From Brevundimonas sp. (GTDB lineage: Bacteria > Pseudomonadota > Alphaproteobacteria > Caulobacterales > Caulobacteraceae), in the NCBI GenBank assembly GCA_027531145.1, contig JAPZRF010000015.1, positions 62,001 through 126,000 of the forward strand: a DNA stretch of 64,000 nucleotides, read 5' to 3'. The position numbers and the translations under genes were made by a program. Positions 34,375 through 42,357 of the stretch are shown here, in pieces (the stretch's first letter is position 1; every line of letters begins with the position of its first letter). The notes below the pieces were generated by a model, which saw only the letters and a program-made list of their open reading frames with translations, did no database searches and was not told where the DNA came from.

Positions 34375-34674
34375 GGTCCTTGATCCTTTGTCTTCAGCGA
34401 GCAATGGAGGTTTCCGAAACAAGGGCCCCACGTCTGCCCGCCGGAGCCCTAATCACGGTTGGCAACATGCATCTTCTTCCTTAAGGCTAAGTAAAATATG
34501 AAGTTGATTCCAGTTGTCCATTTTTTTATATGATATTTACTATGAACAATCAGGCATAAGCTGTTAATGATGGGCAAACCGGGGAGCGGCGGCCTTTCAG
34601 CCTTTCTTGAGGATTGCGGCGCAGTTTGAGGGCGTTCCCGCGCGAGCGCGCGGTCGGTTCCGAGAGAGGTCCTC
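34375..34674. promoter_or_regulatory. AT-rich divergent control region between pilA and pseudopilin operon
   Basis: This 300-bp region without a gene lies between divergent pilus transcripts. Bases about 34480-34575 are strikingly AT-rich (TTTTTTTATATGATATTTAC within), in sharp contrast to the surrounding sequence. This stretch probably holds the pilA promoter and binding sites for regulators or nucleoid proteins. I see no coding potential in it. Confidence 0.7.
34481..34495. promoter_or_regulatory. CtrA-like box upstream of pilA
   Basis: TTAAGGCTAAGTAAA reads on the pilA strand as TTTA-N7-TTAA, one base from the CtrA consensus TTAA-N7-TTAA. It is 107 bp upstream of the pilA start. The match is imperfect and unsupported by a mapped promoter, so this is a candidate only. 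Confidence 0.45.
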
Positions 34675-35088
34675 ATGCGCGGCGTCCTGATCGCCCTCGC
34701 GGCCCTGGCGGTTCTGCCGGCGGCGGCCGAGGCTCAAAGCCCGGGCCAGCCGGCCGGTGCCCAGGCCCGGGCCCTGACGGTCGAGATTGACCATGCTACC
34801 CGCGTGCAGCTGCGCGGCGCGGCTGCCTCGGTGATCGTCGCCAATTCGCAGATCGCCGATGTCACGGTGGTCGATGCCAGCACCCTGTTCATCACCGGCA
34901 AGGGCTACGGCCTGACCGAGATCGTGGCGGTCGACGCCATCGGCCGGACCCTGTTCCAGGGCCAGATCGTCGTGGTCGCCCCGAGCCAGGGTGCCGTGCG
35001 CGTCTGGCGGGGGGGCCAGGTCACAGAGATGGCCTGTGGTGCCTCCTGTGCCCCGAGCCTGCGCGCCGCGACGCAGGCCACGCCCTGA
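34675..35088 (+). CDS. Secreted standalone pilus/secretin N-domain protein
   Basis: This 137-residue protein has a signal peptide (about 1-20, ending AAEAQ). A single pilus-formation N-terminal domain follows (T2SS/T3SS pil_N type): VIVANSQIADVTVVD, then LFITGKGYGLTEIVAVD. The CpaC secretin N-terminus shows the same pattern (DVIVSNPAVAEAMLH, then ITVIGLAPGETDAVFLD), so this is a detached paralogue of that domain. It may bind the secretin ring or substitute for its N-domain. It heads a plus-strand group with two pseudopilins, divergent from pilA. Confidence 0.75.
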   Translation: MRGVLIALAALAVLPAAAEAQSPGQPAGAQARALTVEIDHATRVQLRGAAASVIVANSQIADVTVVDASTLFITGKGYGLTEIVAVDAIGRTLFQGQIVVVAPSQGAVRVWRGGQVTEMACGASCAPSLRAATQATP

Positions 35089-35096
35089 GGTCGTCG

Positions 35097-35615
35097 GTGC
35101 GGACCCGGGCCCGCCGGCGGCTGCTTCTTCGCCGTCGTCGCCGCGACGGCGTGGCGGCGATCGAGTTCGCCATCGTCGCAATCCCCTTCCTGATCCTGCT
35201 GTTCGCCATACTCGAGATCGGGGGCCTGCTGGTGCTCGACGCCTCGCTCGAGAATGCGATGATCGAGACCAACCGCCTGATCCGCACGGGTCAGGCCCAG
35301 GAGGGCGGGCTCAACCGCGAGGGCTTCCGTACCGCCGTCTGCGATCGCATGACGATCTTCTCGAACGGGTGCGCCAACAATCTGTTCGTGGATGTGCGGG
35401 TCGTGCCCCAGTTCCGCAACCAGATGCCGCCTCAGCCGACCGAGGACGGCTTCCCGCAGGAGTTCCAGATCGGCGAGGCCGGCGACCTGATCCTGGTGCG
35501 CGTCTGGTACCGTCACCGCATGATCACGCCGCTGATGCAGCAGGCCGTGTCGCGTTTCGGCGACGGCAACGCCATAGTCGCGGTCACCACGGCCTTCAAG
35601 AACGAGCCGTTCTGA
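35097..35615 (+). CDS. TadE-type pseudopilin (1)
   Basis: This 172-residue TadE-like protein starts with a very basic head (RTRARRRLLLRRRRRDG). The prepilin motif is GVAAIEFAIVAIPFLILLF, where Glu at +5 fits CpaA cleavage. A C-terminal periplasmic domain with two Cys residues follows (CDRMTIFSNGCANN). TadE proteins are minor pseudopilins needed for Flp pilus assembly. The start appears to be GTG at 35097, 8 bp after the preceding stop; no ATG fits. The stop overlaps the next start. Confidence 0.85.
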   Translation: MRTRARRRLLLRRRRRDGVAAIEFAIVAIPFLILLFAILEIGGLLVLDASLENAMIETNRLIRTGQAQEGGLNREGFRTAVCDRMTIFSNGCANNLFVDVRVVPQFRNQMPPQPTEDGFPQEFQIGEAGDLILVRVWYRHRMITPLMQQAVSRFGDGNAIVAVTTAFKNEPF

Positions 35616-36145
35616 TGCGCCCGTTCGATCTCCTGCGTCGCCTCATCCGGGACCGCCGCGGCGTCAGCGCTGTCGAGTTCGCCCTGATCGCTCCGCTGAT
35701 GATCCTGATGTACTTCGGGGCCGCCGAACTTACCCAGGCCTATATGGCCCAAAAGCGGGTCATTCATGTCGCTTCGGTGATCGCCGACCTGACCTCGCAG
35801 GAGACCACCCTGAACCAAGGCATGGTCGATGATATCTTCGCCGCCGGCCGGCACATCCTCCAGCCGTTTCCGGTCGCGCCGCTGAGCCAGCGCCTGACCA
35901 GCATCGAGCGCGTCAATGACACGACCTCCGTGCTGTGGACCCGCACCAGCGGCGGCGGCGGCTTCGGGGCGACGGGGTCGATCCCTCTGCCGGCCGATGT
36001 GCTGGAGAACGGCGAGACCATCATCGTCGCCGAGGTGCTCTACACCTACAACTCCCCGATCGGCGACCTCTTGCCAAACGGTGTGCAGTTCGACGCCATC
36101 TACTACCTGCGGCCGCGCCTGACCAACCGCGTCACCTGCTGCTGA
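35615..36145 (+). CDS. TadE/TadF-type pseudopilin (2)
   Basis: This 176-residue protein has a TadE-like N-terminus: a basic head (RPFDLLRRLIRDRRG) is followed by VSAVEFALIAPLMILMYFG. A periplasmic domain without obvious motifs follows, ending in an NRVTCC double Cys. The ATG overlaps the preceding stop as TGATG, so the two pseudopilins are made together. The third common partner, TadG, is not seen in the window. Confidence 0.83.
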   Translation: MRPFDLLRRLIRDRRGVSAVEFALIAPLMILMYFGAAELTQAYMAQKRVIHVASVIADLTSQETTLNQGMVDDIFAAGRHILQPFPVAPLSQRLTSIERVNDTTSVLWTRTSGGGGFGATGSIPLPADVLENGETIIVAEVLYTYNSPIGDLLPNGVQFDAIYYLRPRLTNRVTCC

Positions 36146-36148
36146 GAA

Positions 36149-37513
36149 TCAGGCGCGTGACCCGAGCAGGGCCGCCTTCAGCGCCGCCATCTTGACCGAG
36201 GTCTCGGCCAGCTCGGCGTCGGGGTTGCTGTCGGCCGTCAGGCCGGCCCCGGCCCGGCCCGTCCAGCGCCAGCCGTCCGCGTCGCGGGTGAACGCGAGGG
36301 TGCGGATCAGCACCGAGGCGTCGAAGCCGCCGTCCGCCCCGATCACCGCCAGGGTCCCGCACCAGGGGCCGCGCGGCGGCTCGTGCCTGGCAATGACCTG
36401 CATGGCCTGATGCTTCGGCGCCCCGGTGATCGAGCCCGGCGGAAAGGTGGCCGCCAGCAGGTCGGACAGGCGGGTGTCCCGGCGCATCCGCGCGCTGACC
36501 CGTGAGACGAGGTGGTGCACGCGCTCGTAGCTGCGCAGCTCGAACAGGGCGTCGACCCGCACCTCGCCCGGCGCGCTGACGCGGGCCAGGTCATTGCGCA
36601 TCAGGTCGACGATCATCAGGTTCTCGGCCCGATCCTTGGCGCTGGCCAGCAGGGCGGCGGCGGCGGCGGCGTCGGCCCCCGGCGTCGCGCCGCGGGGAGT
36701 GGTGCCCTTGATCGGCAGGGTCTCCAGCCGGCCGCTGTCCGGGTCCAGCCGCAGGAAGCGCTCGGGCGAATTGGACACCAGCGCCAGCCCGGGGGGACGC
36801 CACCAGGCCCCGTAGGGTGCCGGCCCGGCCGCGGCGGCACGCAGGAACACCTCGAACGGATCCCGGCCCGGCGCGAGCCGCCCGCTCCAGCCGCGGCCGA
36901 CATTGGCCTGGAACAGTTCGCCCCGGCCGATGCGCGCCACCACATCGGCGACCGCCGCACGGTAGCTGTCGGGACCTAGGCCTTCCATGGCGTCGAGGCC
37001 CGGCGGGTCCGGCAGGGGCGGCGGCTCGACGGCGGCGAGCAGGCCGTCCAGCTGCGCCGCTGCGGCCCCGGCTGCCGCCGAATCGGGGCCGCGCCCGATG
37101 CGCCAGGCGCGCTGCTTGCGGTGATCAAAGGCGATCACCGCCGGATAGCGGGCGATGATCAGGTCGGGCCAGTCGCCGGGCTCGCGGCCGATCATCATCC
37201 GGGCACCGAGATCGTAGGCGGCCAGCGCCACCCAGCCGCCGGGAAACAGCCCGTCGATCCCGTCGCGCTCATCGCCTGCCCGCGCCCCGGGCGTCAGCCG
37301 CGCCAGCCGCGCATAGCCATCGGCCGCACCCGCCGCCGCGATCTCCACGCGGTCCGGCCGGGCGGCGACGAAAGACCAGCGGCCCTCGACGCCATCCGAG
37401 ATCAGGCCCAGCGACCAGTTCTCCCCGGCGACGGCCGCGAGGGTCGCCAGCGGCGGGCGCCAGGGGATCGCGGTCCGCTCGACCGCCTCCAGTCCTGTCA
37501 GGTCGATGTCCAC
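36149..37513 (-). CDS. pabB: Aminodeoxychorismate synthase component I (PabB)
   Basis: This 454-residue chorismate-utilising enzyme converts chorismate and ammonia to 4-amino-4-deoxychorismate for folate. The PabB signature PIKGTTPRG carries the Lys that separates PabB from TrpE-type enzymes. The chorismate-binding motifs GELFQANVGRGWSG, NSPERFLRL, ENLMIVDLMRNDLARV and FPPGSITGAPKHQAM follow. No PabA (glutaminase) or PabC is adjacent. The start is GTG at 37513, one base from the phosphatase gene stop. Trp-sensitive motifs of anthranilate synthase are lacking. Confidence 0.9.
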   Translation of the reverse strand: MDIDLTGLEAVERTAIPWRPPLATLAAVAGENWSLGLISDGVEGRWSFVAARPDRVEIAAAGAADGYARLARLTPGARAGDERDGIDGLFPGGWVALAAYDLGARMMIGREPGDWPDLIIARYPAVIAFDHRKQRAWRIGRGPDSAAAGAAAAQLDGLLAAVEPPPLPDPPGLDAMEGLGPDSYRAAVADVVARIGRGELFQANVGRGWSGRLAPGRDPFEVFLRAAAAGPAPYGAWWRPPGLALVSNSPERFLRLDPDSGRLETLPIKGTTPRGATPGADAAAAAALLASAKDRAENLMIVDLMRNDLARVSAPGEVRVDALFELRSYERVHHLVSRVSARMRRDTRLSDLLAATFPPGSITGAPKHQAMQVIARHEPPRGPWCGTLAVIGADGGFDASVLIRTLAFTRDADGWRWTGRAGAGLTADSNPDAELAETSVKMAALKAALLGSRA

Positions 37514-37514
37514 C

Positions 37515-38288
37515 TCAGGCGGTCAGGTGCCCGGCGATGCGCGCGCGCCGGGAGCCGTCCAGCCCCAGCACCTGCTCCAGATAGCCGTCGAGGCCTCCGT
37601 TACGCTGGCCCATCTCGTCAAAAGCTGCCTCCAGATAGGCCGGCTCGACACCGAGGAAGGCGACCACGGCCCCGTGGCTGGCGTCCCGCCCGGTGAAGGC
37701 CTTCAGCTGCTCCGCGATTTTCGGGGCGCGGTCTTCAAGGTCCACGGCTTGGTTGGTCAGCAGATAATCCTCGAGCAGGTCGTCCCGGGCCACACCCAGC
37801 AGGTAGTGGGTCAGGGCCGCGAGCAGGCCGGTACGGTCCTTTCCGGCGGCGCAGTGGATGACCACCGGCCGGTCGCTGTCGGCGAGGGCCTCGAAGTAGC
37901 GTCGGAACAGGTCGACGTGGGCCGGCAGGAACGGCAGCTCGCGATAGGTCGCTGTCATGAAGCGCCGACCGGACTCCTCGGTCAGGTCCTCGGTCTTCAG
38001 GAAGGTGATGTGCGGGGCCTCGCCGCCATCGTCCGCGTGGCTCTCGATCACCTGGGCCGAGAAGCCGCCGGGCCGCCGCGACGGCTGCTGGAGCCGTTCG
38101 GATGGCCGGCGCAGGTCAACGACCACCCCAAGGTTCAGCGCCTCCAGACGGGCGAGGTCCGCTTCGGTCGCCTTAGCATGATGGGCAGAGCGGAACAGCC
38201 GGCCGGGCCGGACCCGCCGGCCGGCTGCGGTGGCGTAGTCGCCATAGTCGCGGAAATTGTCGACGGCCTCGAACGGGAGCAGGCGCAT
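37515..38288 (-). CDS. Protein tyrosine/serine phosphatase
   Basis: This 257-residue protein of the bacterial tyrosine-phosphatase (Y_phosphatase3) family starts with the NFRDYG motif (residues 11-16). The P-loop HCAAGKDRTG has nucleophile Cys146 and phosphate-binding Arg152. The family acts on phosphotyrosine, phosphoserine or phosphoinositides; here no target is evident. It is transcribed with pabB. The ATG at 38288 gives the usual short head. Confidence 0.88.
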   Translation of the reverse strand: MRLLPFEAVDNFRDYGDYATAAGRRVRPGRLFRSAHHAKATEADLARLEALNLGVVVDLRRPSERLQQPSRRPGGFSAQVIESHADDGGEAPHITFLKTEDLTEESGRRFMTATYRELPFLPAHVDLFRRYFEALADSDRPVVIHCAAGKDRTGLLAALTHYLLGVARDDLLEDYLLTNQAVDLEDRAPKIAEQLKAFTGRDASHGAVVAFLGVEPAYLEAAFDEMGQRNGGLDGYLEQVLGLDGSRRARIAGHLTA

Positions 38289-38336
38289 GGCATCTCTATA
38301 TAGCCATGCGCCCGCCTGACCAGCCGTCTGATCGCC

Positions 38337-38636
38337 TCAGCCCTTCACCAGCGCCGCCATGGCGTCGAGGTAGCCGACGAAGGCGTCCCGGCCCACCTCG
38401 GTCATCCGCGCCCGCGTCACCGGCTTGCGGTCGACGAAGCGCTTGTCCACCGCCACGAAGCCCGCCTCCTCCAGCTTCTTCAGGTGCACCGACAGATTGC
38501 CGTCGGTCAGTTCCAGCTTCTGCTTGAGGGTGGCGAAGTCCGCTTCCTCGGCCCCGGCGAGGTAGGCCATGATGCCGAGGCGGACCCGCCCGTGGATGAC
38601 GTCGTTGAGTCTTGAGATGTCGAAATCGTCCGGCAT
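38337..38636 (-). CDS. Small winged-helix transcriptional regulator
   Basis: This 99-residue winged-helix protein has the pattern RVRLGIMAYLAGAEEADFATLKQ, LTDGNLSVHLKKLEEAGFVAV (given in parts). This matches the single-domain regulators related to MarR/ArsR (HTH_34). The recognition helix is near TDGNLSVHLKKL. The ATG at 38636 overlaps the upstream membrane-protein stop (ATGA), so the two are made together. It is a candidate to bind the AAGTACTT repeats upstream of the operon. Confidence 0.85.
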   Translation of the reverse strand: MPDDFDISRLNDVIHGRVRLGIMAYLAGAEEADFATLKQKLELTDGNLSVHLKKLEEAGFVAVDKRFVDRKPVTRARMTEVGRDAFVGYLDAMAALVKG

Positions 38637-39262
38637 CAGACCACCAGGCTCTGCTGTTGACGCACCAGGGCGATGCCGGGCAGCAGGGCGAAAGCGAACA
38701 GGCCGGCGGCGTAGGCCAGCCAGAGCGTGGGCTCGCCGGCGAGGAAGGCGAGCGCCGGCGCGGCGACCCAGGCGCCGACGGCAAGCGTCCTCTGCCAGGC
38801 CGATCCGGAGACCGTGGCCGAGACCGCCCAGCCGGCGCCGTAGGCCGCGAAGATCAGCGACGGGAAAAGCAAGGCCGGGATGGGGGTCTCGTACTTCCAG
38901 CCGATCACGGCCATCGAGATCGAGGTGGTGAAGATCACCAGGCCGACGCCCATCCAGGCCGTGCCGGTCGCCCGGTTGGCCAGACTCATGGCGCCGGGCA
39001 GCTTGCCGATCCGACGCTGCAGCACGACGAGGGCCAGGAAAAACAGCAGCAGCGAGCCGCCCCAGAGCCAAGCGTAGGCGACCGGGGGCAGGGCCAGTAG
39101 CTCGCTGTCGATTCCATAGTGGACGACCGACGCGCCGCCGAACAGCAGGCCGGCGGCAATCAGGATAGAGCCGCCGAGCAAGGGAGCCCGCCGGCCGTCG
39201 GTGGCCAGGGCGCGCATGTAGGCGATGTCGTCGTGGACGCTCTGGATGTCGTCTCGGGTCAT
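38636..39262 (-). CDS. Membrane protein paired with winged-helix regulator
   Basis: This 208-residue protein has about six membrane helices after a soluble head (TRDDIQSVHDDIAYMRALA). I do not recognise a named family. Its translational coupling to a regulator resembles sensor/regulator gene pairs, so it may set the activity of that regulator or be its only target. A GGAGG site precedes the ATG. Duplicated AAGTACTT palindromes lie immediately upstream. Confidence 0.75.
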   Translation of the reverse strand: MTRDDIQSVHDDIAYMRALATDGRRAPLLGGSILIAAGLLFGGASVVHYGIDSELLALPPVAYAWLWGGSLLLFFLALVVLQRRIGKLPGAMSLANRATGTAWMGVGLVIFTTSISMAVIGWKYETPIPALLFPSLIFAAYGAGWAVSATVSGSAWQRTLAVGAWVAAPALAFLAGEPTLWLAYAAGLFAFALLPGIALVRQQQSLVV

Positions 39263-39296
39263 GGGGTGTCCTCCTTGCGTGAGAACACCCTAGGCC

Positions 39297-39322
39297 AAGT
39301 ACTTTGCGATGTAAAGTACTTT
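39297..39322. promoter_or_regulatory. Tandem AAGTACTT operator
   Basis: Two copies of the perfect 8-bp palindrome AAGTACTT lie at 39297-39304 and 39314-39321, 17 bp centre to centre. Outer bases extend the second to AAAGTACTTT. They sit 35-60 bp upstream of the membrane-protein start, overlapping the 3' end of the AMP nucleosidase frame. The winged-helix regulator two genes down is the obvious candidate to bind. Confidence 0.65.
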
Positions 39323-40769
39323 ATCTGAACGGCGGCTCGTCGAAGGCGCGGAGCTTGCGGCTGTGCAGGCGCTCGCCCTCCTCGCGCATCAGGTCGATGG
39401 CGGCGATGCCGATCTGCAGATGCTCGGAAATCGCCCCCTCGTAGAAGCGGTTGGCCTGGCCAGGCAGCTTGATCTCGCCGTGCAGCGGCTTGTCCGAGAC
39501 GCACAGCAGGGTCCCGTAGGGCACGCGGAAGCGGTAGCCCTGGGCGGCGATGGTGGCGCTTTCCATGTCGATGGCCACGGCCCGGCTCTGGTTGAAGCGC
39601 AGCGCCGACTGGCTGTAGCGCAGCTCCCAGTTCCGGTCGTCGGTGGTCACCACCGTGCCCGTGCGCAGCCGCCGTTTCAGGGTGTCGCGGTCCTCGCCGG
39701 TGATCAGCTCGGCCGCCCCCTGCAGGGCCTGCTGCACCTCGGCGATCGGCGGGATCGGGATCTCCGGCGGCAGCACATCGTCCAGCACATGGTCGTCGCG
39801 CAGATAGGCGTGGGCCAGCACATAGTCGCCGATGCGCTGGGTCGGGCGCAGGCCCCCGCAATGGCCGATCATCAGCCAGGCGTGCGGCCGGGTCACGGCC
39901 AGGTGGTCGCAGATGGTCTTGGCGTTGGACGGGCCGACACCGATGTTGACCAGGCTGACGCCGCGCCAGCCGGGGGCCGTCAGGTGATAGGCGGGCATCT
40001 GGTGCTTGCGCCAGGCCGCGTCCATCACCGCCTGCTCGGGGTCGGGCGTGTCGCGCGTGATCACCACCCCCCCGGCGCAGCTGAGCGACTCATAGGGGCT
40101 GTCCGGGTCCATCAGCTGGGCGGTGGCCCAGCGCACGAACTCGTCGACGTAGCGATGGTAGTTGGTGAACAGGACGAACGACTGCACGTGCTCTACCGGC
40201 GTGCCGGTGTAGTGCCGCAGCCGCGCCAGCGAGAAATCCGTGCGCAGGCCGTCGAAGTGCGACAGGGGGAAGGCCTCGGCCTCCGGGAACACCATGCCGT
40301 CGGCGATCTCGTCGCCGATATGGGCCAGGTCGGTGGTCGGGAAGTAGCGGGCGATGTCCGCCGTCTGGCTGGCGTCCAGCGCCACGGCCGCCCCGTCCAT
40401 CACATAGGGGAAGGGGATCTCCTGGGTGGAGGCGTGCACGCTGATGGCGGCGCCATAGTCCTGCACCAGCAGCTCCAGCTGCTCGACCAGATAGTCGCGG
40501 TACAGGTCCGGCCTGGTCACCGTGGTCTGGTACACGCCGGGGCGCGACAGGCGGGCATAGGCCCGGCCCTGGGGGGGCGGGGGGGTATCGCCCCGCCATT
40601 CCACACGCAGCAGCGGATAGGCGAACAGGCCCCGGGCGCGGGCCTCGGGATCGGGCAGGGTTCCAGTGTCGATGAAGTCGCGGACGGCCTGGCGCAGGGC
40701 GTGAACGGCGGCGTCGTAGCGGGCGATGAGGCGGTCCGTCGCCGCCTGGGGAGTAAGGGTCTCTGACAT
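39321..40769 (-). CDS. amn: AMP nucleosidase
   Basis: This 482-residue cytoplasmic enzyme hydrolyses AMP to adenine and ribose 5-phosphate. The N-terminal AMN domain (about 1-170) is followed by a nucleoside-phosphorylase-like domain with NIGVGPSNAKTICDHLAVT, MIGHCGGLRP and the catalytic region AVAIDMESATIAAQGYRFRV. Length matches the E. coli enzyme (484). Its stop codon lies within the tandem palindromes that precede the following operon, so the two transcription units are closely spaced. Confidence 0.95.
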   Translation of the reverse strand: MSETLTPQAATDRLIARYDAAVHALRQAVRDFIDTGTLPDPEARARGLFAYPLLRVEWRGDTPPPPQGRAYARLSRPGVYQTTVTRPDLYRDYLVEQLELLVQDYGAAISVHASTQEIPFPYVMDGAAVALDASQTADIARYFPTTDLAHIGDEIADGMVFPEAEAFPLSHFDGLRTDFSLARLRHYTGTPVEHVQSFVLFTNYHRYVDEFVRWATAQLMDPDSPYESLSCAGGVVITRDTPDPEQAVMDAAWRKHQMPAYHLTAPGWRGVSLVNIGVGPSNAKTICDHLAVTRPHAWLMIGHCGGLRPTQRIGDYVLAHAYLRDDHVLDDVLPPEIPIPPIAEVQQALQGAAELITGEDRDTLKRRLRTGTVVTTDDRNWELRYSQSALRFNQSRAVAIDMESATIAAQGYRFRVPYGTLLCVSDKPLHGEIKLPGQANRFYEGAISEHLQIGIAAIDLMREEGERLHSRKLRAFDEPPFR

Positions 40770-40805
40770 GACCTCCCTTACAGGGCACCGCGCGATTTGG
40801 CGAGA

Positions 40806-41672
40806 TCAGCCCAGCTTGCCACGCAGAAAGGTGGTCATGTCCGCCAGCACCGGGGCCCGGCCCCGGAACAGGGGCGACAGGGCGGCGACGATCGCCGCAT
40901 GGTCGATCCCCTCGTACAGCGCCAGCTCCGACTCACCGCCGGCGGCCTGGATCGCCGCGTGCAGCAGCCGTGCATCCTCGTCATGGACCACGGTGTCGGC
41001 CGTGCCGTGGGCGATCCACAGGGGCGGGGCGTCGCCGCGGGCGAAGGCGACCGGCTGGGTCAGCCGCGGATCAGCCACCCGGCCGAAGGCGTTGACCGCC
41101 GCCGGAACATTGAAGGGGAGGAACTCATAGGGCCCGGCGAGGCCGGCCGCGGCCCGGATCAGCTCCGGCCGGTCGACCGCCGCCATATAGCGCCGATCGA
41201 GCGTGATCATCATGGCCAGATGGGCCCCGGCCGAGTGCCCGGCGACTGCCAGGCGGGCCGGCTCGCCGCCAAAGTCTGTGGCGAGCGCCGCCGTCCTGGC
41301 CGTGGCCGTGGCGGCGTCCTCGATGAAGGCGGGAAAATGCACCTCGGGTACGAGGCGGTAGTCCGGCAGGGCGACGACAAAGCCCTGCGCGGCGATGGCC
41401 TGGGCCGCCCAGCCGTAGAGGGCCTTCGCGCCGGAGTCCCAGCCGCCGCCATAGAAGAAGACCACGACCGGCCACGGGCCGCCGCTGTCCGGAGCGTAGA
41501 GGTCCAGCCGCTGCCGCGCTTCCGGGCCATAGGGCAGGTCGTGGGCCACGCGCCGCGCGCCGCGGTCGCGCGGCCCCAGCGCGTTGAGCGCTGCCAGCGG
41601 CGAACAGGCCGCCAGCGCGCCGCCCGCCAGGCCCGTCGCCGCCACCATGCCTCTGCGCGTCAGGGTCACCAT
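40806..41672 (-). CDS. Alpha/beta-hydrolase lipoprotein (esterase-like)
   Basis: This 288-residue exported esterase/lipase-like protein has a twin-arginine-like N-terminus (TLTRRGMVAATG) leading to a lipobox (LAAC, Cys23). The oxyanion motif YGGGW lies near 74, nucleophile Ser147 in GHSAGAH, the Asp in HGTADTVV and the His in GIDHAAIV. It belongs to the carboxylesterase (BD-FAE/HSL-like) group. Its natural ester is unknown. The start is chosen at the signal peptide; the frame is open much further upstream but with no homology. Confidence 0.83.
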   Translation of the reverse strand: MVTLTRRGMVAATGLAGGALAACSPLAALNALGPRDRGARRVAHDLPYGPEARQRLDLYAPDSGGPWPVVVFFYGGGWDSGAKALYGWAAQAIAAQGFVVALPDYRLVPEVHFPAFIEDAATATARTAALATDFGGEPARLAVAGHSAGAHLAMMITLDRRYMAAVDRPELIRAAAGLAGPYEFLPFNVPAAVNAFGRVADPRLTQPVAFARGDAPPLWIAHGTADTVVHDEDARLLHAAIQAAGGESELALYEGIDHAAIVAALSPLFRGRAPVLADMTTFLRGKLG

Positions 41673-41862
41673 GAGGCTCTTGAACCGGCCGCGAGCCCCT
41701 GAATCAAGCCGGTGCGGGCGACGGTCGCGGCCGTGTTTGTGATCATTCTGACGCAAGTTTGTCATCAGAACTTTACAATCGCCAACTTCGGCGTAGTATT
41801 TTCTCAGGGTTCGGAATGTTTCCGGCCGGAAAATGAGCGCTGGGAGGCGCAGTCGAACGGAT

Positions 41863-42198
41863 ATGAACATGACCCACCGGGCCCTCGCGGCCGCCCTCGC
41901 CCTCGTCCTCGCCGCCGCCACGCCCGCCTTCGCCGGCGACCAGCAGCCCGCGCGACAGGACAGGACGCGCGCCGAGATCCCTGCGCGGGCCCTGTTCATA
42001 TGCGCCGCTGACGCCGAAACGCGAGCGGCCTTCCAGCGCCAGCATGGCGTCGAGCCGGTGTTCATGACCGCCGAGCAGGTGCTTGAGGCGCGCCGCGACG
42101 ACATCACCTGGCGCGCGCCGCGGTGCATGACCGAGCGTGAGTATGCCCGTCTGGCGCAGTCCGATACCGCCTTTGCGGCGCAGCGCGCGCCGCGCTGA
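41863..42198 (+). CDS. Small secreted protein of unknown function
   Basis: This 111-residue protein has a clean signal peptide (cleavage predicted after TPAFA, about residue 24). The mature part is about 87 residues, Arg- and Glu-rich, with two Cys (FICAAD, PRCMTE) that may form a disulphide. No family is recognised. ATG choices are 41863 and 41869; an ATG at 41833 would add ten residues before the signal. The 190-bp region upstream is AT-rich enough to hold a promoter. Confidence 0.65.
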   Translation: MNMTHRALAAALALVLAAATPAFAGDQQPARQDRTRAEIPARALFICAADAETRAAFQRQHGVEPVFMTAEQVLEARRDDITWRAPRCMTEREYARLAQSDTAFAAQRAPR

Positions 42199-42220
42199 GG
42201 GCCGTTTTGAGGACAGATCG

Positions 42221-42252
42221 GGGGCCGGAGCGTCGCGGGGCGCTCCGGCCCC
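42221..42252 (+). terminator. Hairpin terminator after small secreted protein gene
   Basis: GGGGCCGGAGCG and CGCTCCGGCCCC form a perfect 12-bp stem with an 8-base loop, 23 bp past the stop. Only a weak TGTCGTT follows. The stem sequence is like the pilA terminator, suggesting a common terminator class in this genome. Confidence 0.65.
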
Positions 42253-42357
42253 TGTCGTTCGGGAGGACGCCTCGGGACGGCCGCCTTTGCGTCCCCGGCG
42301 CAGCGCCGCTATACCGCGCGCCGATCCCTAACCTCCCACCTTTGACAGGACCCGCTC

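Noticed and set aside
41740..41830. A specific -35/-10 promoter for the small secreted protein gene
   Set aside because: The region is AT-richer than its surroundings, but no pair of hexamers at proper spacing was convincing.
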